A stretch of DNA of 64,000 bases from Streptomyces vilmorinianum (lineage in GTDB: Bacteria; Actinomycetota; Actinomycetes; Streptomycetales; Streptomycetaceae), in contig NZ_CP040244.1 of the NCBI RefSeq assembly GCF_005517195.1, positions 3,986,001 through 4,050,000 on the forward strand. Direction: 5' to 3'. The notes under the pieces were generated by a model that did no database searches, was not told the origin of the DNA, and saw nothing but the letters and a program-made list of their open reading frames with translations. Positions 58,718-64,000 of the stretch are shown piece after piece. Both the position numbers and the translations under genes were made by a program. How positions within the stretch are numbered: the first letter of the stretch is position 1; every line of letters begins with the position of its first letter.

Positions 58718-59152
58718 TCAGCCGGCGGCCGGCGGGGTCGCGGTGAGCCGTGGCGGCGTGTGCAGGTGCTCGCCGACCCGCTTCACCAGGCGGGCCATCT
58801 CGTAGGCGATGAGGCCGATGTCGGCGCTCGCCGAGCTGAGGACGGCGAGGCAGGATCCGTCGCCGGCGGCGGCGACGAACAGGAATCCGTCGTCCATCTC
58901 CACCATCGTCTGGCGCACGCCCCCGGTGTGGAACTGGCGGCCCGCGCCCTTGGCGAGGCTGTGGAATCCGGAGGCGATGGCGGCCAGATGCTCGGCGTCC
59001 TCGCGGCTGAGTCCGCTGGAGGCGCCGACGGCAAGCCCGTCGTTGGACAGCACGACCGTGTGGCGGACTTCGCGGACTCGCATCCCGAGGTCGTCGAGGA
59101 GCCAGTCGAGTTCGCCTGAGCGGTGGTGGGAAATCCTCTCGTGGTCGATCAT
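58718..59152 (-). CDS. cvnB: CvnB, roadblock/LC7 protein of the conservon
   Basis: 144 residues: GELDWLLDDLGMRVREVRHTVVLSNDGLAVGASSGLSREDAEHLAAIASGFHSLAKG and CLAVLSSASADIGLIAYEMARLVKRVGEHL, the roadblock/LC7 fold. It overlaps cvnA by ATGA (59149-59152), so it is translationally coupled to the kinase gene. Role: partner of CvnD. Confidence 0.94.
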   Translation of the reverse strand: MIDHERISHHRSGELDWLLDDLGMRVREVRHTVVLSNDGLAVGASSGLSREDAEHLAAIASGFHSLAKGAGRQFHTGGVRQTMVEMDDGFLFVAAAGDGSCLAVLSSASADIGLIAYEMARLVKRVGEHLHTPPRLTATPPAAG

Positions 59153-61887
59153 GCGTGGTCTCCTTCACTGCCGAGGTCACGGCCGTAGTCACGGTCGGGG
59201 TCGCTGCCGAGGGCGTTGCCGAAGTCGCGGCCGGAGCCGGTTCCGAGAGGGCGTCTGGTGCCGGGGGCCGGGCCACCGCCCCGCGTCCAGCCGTCGCGGT
59301 AGGCGGTCATCCGGTCCCTGACCTGTTCAGGGGTACGTTCGTCCGCGCCCTGGACCGCCGGGGCGGAGGGGAGGTCGGCCGGCGGGGCCTCGCGCAGCTG
59401 CGGCACGAGGCTGGCCTGGCGCACACGGCGAGGCAGATCACCGGAGTCGTCGACGGGGGCCGGTGCGGGGGCGGGAGCGGGAGCGGGCGGAGCCGGCGGC
59501 TCCTGAGGGGGCGGGACCGAACGGCCGCGCTGCCGCAGGCTGGTGACTCCGGCCGGAGGCTGCTCGTGGAACCCGGGGCCCGCCGCGTCCGGCTGCCCCG
59601 CCAGGGCGGGGATGCGCGGCGGGCGCGACAGGGGCTGGGATGGGGACTGGGACTGGGGTTGGGACTGGGACTGGGACTCGTTCTGGTCGTGGTTCCGGGA
59701 CGGTACGGGAGCCACGGCCGTGGGCTGCTGCCGCCCGTCCTGGCGGCCGCCGTGCCGAGGTGCCGGGAACGGCACGTGCGGTGCCTCCTCGGCGCGCGCC
59801 CGCCCGGTCGGCGTGCTCGTGCCCGGCGGAAGCGCGCTCTGGAGCACGTCGGTGGGCAGCAGGACGACCGCCGTCGTACCGCCGTAGGGCGAGGTCCGCA
59901 GATGGACCTTGATGTCGTGCCGGGAGGAGAGCCGGCTGACCACGAACAGACCGAGCCGGTCGCTGTCGAACAGGTCGAGGGCCTCGGAGTGCTCGATCCT
60001 CGTATTGGCCTCGGCGAGGCTCTCCTTGCCCATGCCGAGGCCCCGGTCCTCGATCTCCAGGGCGTAGCCGTTGCCGACGGGTTCGCCGCTGATCCGCACC
60101 TTGGTGTGGGGCGGGGAGAACTGGGCGGCGTTCTCGATGAGTTCGGCCAGCAGGTGGGTGAGGTCGGCGACGGCGCCGCCGACGACGGCCGTCTCGGGGA
60201 GCTGGCGCACCTCCACGCGCGCGTAGTCCTCGATCTCGGAGACGGCGGCCCGTACGACGTTGGTCAGCGGGACCGGCATCCGCCAGGCGCGGCCGGGAGC
60301 CGCGCCGGAGAGGATGATGAGGCTCTCGGCGTGGCGCCGCATCCGGGTGGTGAGGTGGTCGAGACGGAAGAGATCGCCGAGTTCGTTCGGGTCGTCGGCC
60401 CGGCGCTCCATGCTGTCCAGCAGGTTGAGCTGGCGGTGGACCAGGACCTGGCTGCGGCGGGCGAGGTTGACGAAGACGCCGGAGATGCCGCTGGCGAGTT
60501 CGGCGCGTTCCACGGCGGCGGAGAGCGCGGCCCGGTGGACGGTGGTGAGCGCCTCGCCGACCTGGCCGATCTCGTCCTGCGGGGCAGGGCCGGGCGGGGC
60601 CTCGGCGTGCACGTCGATCTCCTCGCCGGCCCGCAGCCGGCGCATGGCGGCGGGGAGCTTGCGCCGGGCGATCCCCAGGGCGGTGTTGCGCAGGCTGATC
60701 AGCTCGATGACCAGGGCGCGGCCGATGCGTACGGAGATGACGAGGGAGGCGGCGACGGCGGCGAGGCCGAGCAGGACCGCGGCGCCGCCGGCGGTCAGGA
60801 CACCCCCGGCGAAGGGGTCCGCGCGCCCGGCGGCGGCACGCCGGGCGTCCGTCTCGATCGCCGTGAGCCCGCCGCGTACGACAGCCATGGCATCGTCCCA
60901 GGTGGCGGCCGGCACCGCCTGGGCGGCCTTGCGGCCGGGTTCGGCGGCGCGGATCCGGTCCTCCGCGGCGGTGAGTTGCCGGTAGCCGCGCTGGGCGGCG
61001 AGCTTCTCCCAGGCGGCGCGCTCGGGGCCGCGCAGGTCGGCGGTGGCCGACTCGGTGAGCGTGCGGCGGGTCTCGACGGCTCCGGTGAACTGCCGGAGCC
61101 GTTCCGCGGTGAGCTGTCCTTCGAGGTGGGCGGAGCCGAGCAGGGCGTCCTCGCGGGCGAGCATCTCGCCGGCACGGCCGAATTCGAGGAGCACGCGCGC
61201 GTCGGAGCCGATCTCCGCGTCCTGGATGCCGCTGAGGGCGCCGCCGACGGCGAAGGCGGCGCTGATCGCCGCGGTGTACTCCGTGTACACCTGGTCCCAG
61301 TCGGCGCTGCCGCCGGCCGCGGCGGTACGCAGCCGGCCCAGTTCCTCGGCCTTGGTGACGAACTGCCGGATCCGGTCGGCGACGTCGCGGGGCAGGTCGC
61401 CGGTGTCGCCGACGGTGTGGCGGTCGTCGAGGCGGAGGCGGGCGACGGCGGCGTCGGTGCGCCGGGCCTGGTCCTTGAGCTCGGTGGCGCGGCCGGTGCC
61501 GGGCGAGGCGACCTGGCGTACGGCGGCGCGGCGTTCGGCCTGCAGCGCGGTGACGGCGGCGGCGACGGGGTCCCGGATCTCCGCGTCGACCTGCTGGAGC
61601 TGGCGCAGCCGGGCGATGTCCTGGGCGGTGGTGACGGTGGCGAACCCCCACAGGGCGAGCAGTGAGACGACGGGCACCATCAGCAGCGAGACGATCTTCG
61701 CGCGGACGGTGCGGGGGCGCAGTCCGCGACGGCGGGGCGGGGCGGGCGGCGCGGCCTGTCCGGCCGGCGCGCCGGGGGCGCGCTCCGTCGGTTCGTCGGC
61801 GGGCGGCCCTGCGTGCGCGCGCCGTCCGCGCGCCGCCTGGGGCGGCGCCGTCCTGTCGGCGTCCTTGGTCGTGCGGGGAGTTCGCAT
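59149..61887 (-). CDS. cvnA: CvnA, membrane sensor histidine-kinase-like protein of the conservon
   Basis: 912 residues from ATG 61887 with AGGAGG upstream. Two transmembrane segments (about 65-85 and 366-390) enclose an extracytoplasmic nitrate-sensor-like helical domain. HAMP follows, then a dimerisation region with RRSQVLVHRQLNLLDSMERR and an HATPase_c domain with the N-box ELIENAAQFSPP near 580 and G-boxes EDRGLGMGKES and DSDRLGLFVVSRL. No classical H-box histidine is obvious. The about 230-residue C-terminal tail is disordered, with Gln/Ser-rich GGGACT-encoded repeats (59631-59678) and Pro-Ala repeats. It starts the operon that continues cvnB, cvnC, cvnD. Confidence 0.93.
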   Translation of the reverse strand: MRTPRTTKDADRTAPPQAARGRRAHAGPPADEPTERAPGAPAGQAAPPAPPRRRGLRPRTVRAKIVSLLMVPVVSLLALWGFATVTTAQDIARLRQLQQVDAEIRDPVAAAVTALQAERRAAVRQVASPGTGRATELKDQARRTDAAVARLRLDDRHTVGDTGDLPRDVADRIRQFVTKAEELGRLRTAAAGGSADWDQVYTEYTAAISAAFAVGGALSGIQDAEIGSDARVLLEFGRAGEMLAREDALLGSAHLEGQLTAERLRQFTGAVETRRTLTESATADLRGPERAAWEKLAAQRGYRQLTAAEDRIRAAEPGRKAAQAVPAATWDDAMAVVRGGLTAIETDARRAAAGRADPFAGGVLTAGGAAVLLGLAAVAASLVISVRIGRALVIELISLRNTALGIARRKLPAAMRRLRAGEEIDVHAEAPPGPAPQDEIGQVGEALTTVHRAALSAAVERAELASGISGVFVNLARRSQVLVHRQLNLLDSMERRADDPNELGDLFRLDHLTTRMRRHAESLIILSGAAPGRAWRMPVPLTNVVRAAVSEIEDYARVEVRQLPETAVVGGAVADLTHLLAELIENAAQFSPPHTKVRISGEPVGNGYALEIEDRGLGMGKESLAEANTRIEHSEALDLFDSDRLGLFVVSRLSSRHDIKVHLRTSPYGGTTAVVLLPTDVLQSALPPGTSTPTGRARAEEAPHVPFPAPRHGGRQDGRQQPTAVAPVPSRNHDQNESQSQSQPQSQSPSQPLSRPPRIPALAGQPDAAGPGFHEQPPAGVTSLRQRGRSVPPPQEPPAPPAPAPAPAPAPVDDSGDLPRRVRQASLVPQLREAPPADLPSAPAVQGADERTPEQVRDRMTAYRDGWTRGGGPAPGTRRPLGTGSGRDFGNALGSDPDRDYGRDLGSEGDHA
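59631..59678. repeat. hexanucleotide GGGACT tandem repeat within cvnA
   Basis: Eight consecutive 6-base units of GGGACT type, five perfect (43-54, 61-78 within 596xx), encoding the Ser-Gln-rich tail segment on the minus strand. Unit gain or loss changes two residues per unit without frameshift. Confidence 0.85.
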
Positions 61888-61970
61888 GGCCTCCTCGTTC
61901 CGGCTGCGTGTGTCCTGGTGCGGTGTGCGTCGCTCGCCCCCTGCGTCACCCGCGGGGGCGGGGGGCCGGT

Positions 61971-62909
61971 CTAGGGGCGGGCGGGGCCCGCGTCCACGGG
62001 GCCCGCCGGGTGGCCGTGGGAGGCCGTGGCGCCCGCGGTCTCCGGCCTGGCCCGGGTCACCGCCTGGGGCGCCTGGTCCAGGGACGGTCCCTGAGCCTGG
62101 GCGTCCGGCCGGAAGCCGGGGGGTGCCACGTCGACCGCGCGCTCGTCCGGTTCGGTGAGGCGTTCGGCTGAGGCGTACGCGGCGCGTTCCTTGGCGGTCG
62201 GGGAGAGGGCGACGAAGGCCGAGGTGATGAAGAGATAGGAGCCGAGACCGACGGCGAGGGGGAAGATGAACTGCATGGCCGAGGCTCCGGAGAGCGCGGC
62301 CGCCGAGGGGACGACCTCGACGCGGACGGCGAGCATGCCGGTGTAGTGCATGCTGCTGACGGCGGCTCCCATGACGAGGGAGGCGACCGCCACGGCGGCC
62401 GGCGCGTGGATGTTGAGCGCCGCCCAGAGCGCCGCCGTCGCCGCGACGACCGCGATGACGACGGAGAGCGCGACGAGCAGGAGGTCGTACGTGACCTGCC
62501 CGTGCAGCCGCAGCGCTGCCATGCCCATGTAGTGCATGCTCGCGACCCCGACGCCGGTCGTCAGACCGCCGATCAGGAGGGAGCGGACCCGGTCGCGGCC
62601 GTGTCCGACGGCGAAGACGCCGACGCCGACGACGGCCATCGCGATGAGCAGGCTGAGGATGGTCAGCGGCACGTTGTAGCGGATGTCGGTCCCGGTCACG
62701 CCGAAGCCGAGCATCGCGACGAAGTGCATCGTCCAGATGCCGGTGCCGATGGCGGACGCGGCGGTGAGCAGCCAGTTGCGCCGCGATCGGCCGGTCGCGT
62801 CGAGCGCTCGAACGGTGCAGCGCAGCCCGAGGGCGGCGCCTATGCAGGCCATCGCGTACGACAGCACAGGTGTCAGCCAGCCGAAGGTGGCGTGGTCCAG
62901 GTGTCCCAT
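61971..62909 (-). CDS. MHYT-domain membrane protein
   Basis: 312 residues with seven membrane segments and three MHYT-type motifs: WTMHFVAM (59-66), ASMHYMGM (124-131) and SSMHYTGM (186-192). These membrane sensor modules are proposed to bind a copper or other diatomic-gas-sensing metal through the Met/His residues. Unlike most MHYT proteins it lacks a GGDEF, EAL or kinase domain; its cytoplasmic C-terminal tail (about 80 residues, Pro/Ala-rich) is free. It is directly upstream of cvnA on the same strand with an 83-base gap, so the conservon is the likely output. Weak ribosome site. Confidence 0.88.
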   Translation of the reverse strand: MGHLDHATFGWLTPVLSYAMACIGAALGLRCTVRALDATGRSRRNWLLTAASAIGTGIWTMHFVAMLGFGVTGTDIRYNVPLTILSLLIAMAVVGVGVFAVGHGRDRVRSLLIGGLTTGVGVASMHYMGMAALRLHGQVTYDLLLVALSVVIAVVAATAALWAALNIHAPAAVAVASLVMGAAVSSMHYTGMLAVRVEVVPSAAALSGASAMQFIFPLAVGLGSYLFITSAFVALSPTAKERAAYASAERLTEPDERAVDVAPPGFRPDAQAQGPSLDQAPQAVTRARPETAGATASHGHPAGPVDAGPARP

Positions 62910-63060
62910 GACCCAGGGACGCTAGTCCGGACAAGGGGGCGCATCAGGGGCGCATTTCGAAACCTGATGGAATATGACACAGAGATGTTCCAGAACGATC
63001 GTGCAGCGCTCGAACGTGCGCACAGGGCGTTCACCCTTGAGGCTGAGGCATCATGCACGC

Positions 63061-63663
63061 ATGAGCGATGACCCCACCCATGTCCAGGAGTTCTTCGGTG
63101 CCCGCGCCGCCGGCTGGGACGCCCGTTTCCCCGACGACGGGCCCGCGTACGCCGCCGCCGTCGCCGAACTCGGGCTCCCGCGCGGTGGCGCCGTCCTCGA
63201 CGCGGGCTGCGGCACCGGCCGCGCCCTGCCCCCGCTGCGCGCGGCCGTGGGCCCGACGGGGACCGTCATCGGTGCCGACCTGACCCCCGAGATGCTGGAC
63301 GAGGCGGTACGGGCGGGGCGCGACGGGTCCGCGACGCTGCTCCTGACGGACGTCGCCCGGCTGCCGCTGCGCGACGGCGCGCTCGACGCGGTGTTCGGGG
63401 CCGGGCTCATCTCCCATCTGGCGGACCCGGCCGAGAACCTGCGCGAACTGGCCCGGGTCGTCCGCCACGGCGGACGGCTCGCCCTCTTCCACCCCATCGG
63501 CCGGGCGGCCCTCGCCGCCCGCCACGGACGGCGGATCACGGACGACGATCTGCGCGCCGAGCCCCACCTCCGCCCGCTTCTTTCCGCTTCCGGATGGCAG
63601 ATGGTCAGTTACGTGGACGAGGACGACCGTTATCTGGTGCTCGCCGTTCGCCAGGATCAGTAA
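63061..63663 (+). CDS. class I SAM-dependent methyltransferase
   Basis: 200 residues. Motif I VLDAGCGTGRALPPLR near 45-60, motif II/post-I VIGADLTPEMLDEA, motif III-like LPLRDGALDAVFGAGLISHL, and a C-terminal SASGWQMVSYVDEDDRYLVLAVR: a Methyltransf_11-type fold. Soluble; substrate unknown. It is divergent from the MHYT gene. The ATG has no strong ribosome site (CTGAGGC at 12 bases). Confidence 0.88.
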   Translation: MSDDPTHVQEFFGARAAGWDARFPDDGPAYAAAVAELGLPRGGAVLDAGCGTGRALPPLRAAVGPTGTVIGADLTPEMLDEAVRAGRDGSATLLLTDVARLPLRDGALDAVFGAGLISHLADPAENLRELARVVRHGGRLALFHPIGRAALAARHGRRITDDDLRAEPHLRPLLSASGWQMVSYVDEDDRYLVLAVRQDQ

Positions 63664-63752
63664 GCCCCCGGCCCGAGGCGCCCTTCTGTCCCGGTGCTTC
63701 CGTGTCTACCGTGGAGGTGCCGGGCAGCCGTGTCCGGGAAAGGCGGCAGGCC

Positions 63753-64000
63753 ATGGCCCGCATGCGAGCGATACTGCGCACCCTCCTGCCGGCCGCGCGA
63801 CGGGCGCCGGACGAGCCACGGAGGACTCCCCGGGCGCGACGGCAGCACAACCTCTTCGAGGCCGCGGCGACCTACGTGACCGGATGCGTGGAGGACGATC
63901 AGGAGCGGATCGACGAGGCCGCCGGCTGGGTGTCGCCCGAGGCCCTCTCCTTCGGCGTCAACGAGCTCGCCTGCCGGGCCGTGATCGCGCTCGCCCGCGA
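63753..64000 (+). CDS. hypothetical protein, truncated by window end
   Basis: The visible 82 codons start MARMRAILRTLLPAARRAPDEP, then RRQHNLFEAAATYVTGCVEDDQERIDEAAGWVSPEALSFGVNELACRAVIALAR, and run off the edge. AAAGGCGGCAGG precedes the ATG. It looks like a small helical Streptomyces protein of about 100 residues, unknown function, with a positively charged amphipathic N-terminus. Confidence 0.65.
   Translation, partial: MARMRAILRTLLPAARRAPDEPRRTPRARRQHNLFEAAATYVTGCVEDDQERIDEAAGWVSPEALSFGVNELACRAVIALAR

Overview
The window is high-GC actinobacterial chromosome, almost certainly Streptomyces or a very close relative. Evidence: GC-saturated third codon positions, frequent GTG/TTG starts, ATGA and GTGA gene overlaps, families largely confined to streptomycetes (DUF6397, DUF6328, DUF5713, DUF6924, CU044_2847/Trypco1, AMIN-like, baeRF2) and a complete conservon (cvnA-D). 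I see no rRNA, tRNA, CRISPR array, insertion sequence, prophage or large biosynthetic cluster. Coding density is high and about 70 genes are supported, the first and last cut by the window edges.

Layout. 1-5.5 kb: end of an alpha/beta hydrolase, epoxide hydrolase, cyclophilin with a strong terminator, a small secreted peptide, an AMIN-like secreted protein, a NUDIX hydrolase, a YihY/BrkB membrane protein and a luciferase-domain protein. 5.7-9.6 kb: GAF/PP2C phosphatase divergent from a MoxR ATPase/VWA pair and a helix-hairpin-helix protein. 9.6-13.5 kb: protein-quality group of a stand-alone DnaK, a baeRF2 ribosome-rescue-type protein and a cold shock protein. 13.5-16.4 kb: nucleosidase, GlxA-type regulator, cupin and an ArsR/glyoxalase pair with a clear operator. 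16.4-21.3 kb: three serine hydrolases, two of them CocE/NonD paralogues in tandem. 21.8-25.9 kb: methyltransferase, membrane PP2C phosphatase and a TetR/DHA2-exporter pair with duplicated operators.

25.9-36.2 kb: a yybP-ykoY manganese riboswitch ahead of a TMEM165/GDT1 transporter, a kinase-DUF6924 fusion, a TetR/AidB-like dehydrogenase pair, an M20 amidohydrolase, a DMT transporter, and a LysR regulator divergent from an MFS transporter that reads in frame into a cupin. 36.4-42.7 kb: type 2 secreted PHB depolymerase, ClpC-type chaperone, Trypco1 protein and L,D-transpeptidase. 42.9-49.7 kb: metallo-hydrolase, SRPBCC and TetR genes, a TetR-controlled FAD monooxygenase, PadR and LysR regulators, peroxiredoxin and two membrane proteins. 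49.8-51.5 kb: nitric-oxide module nsrR-hmpA. 51.6-57 kb: secreted I36-type inhibitor with a lipoprotein, DUF6328, ATP-dependent DNA ligase, DUF6397. 57-63 kb: conservon cvnABCD with an extra roadblock gene downstream and an MHYT membrane-sensor gene upstream.

The clearest systems are the local regulatory circuits, four of which have perfect or near-perfect palindromes beside the regulator gene (16.3, 25.9, 28.1 and 44.7 kb); the manganese riboswitch; the NsrR-Hmp nitric oxide response; and the six-gene MHYT-conservon locus. The last is the best candidate for an incompletely described system. Functions are assigned from motifs and recalled family knowledge; no database search was run.
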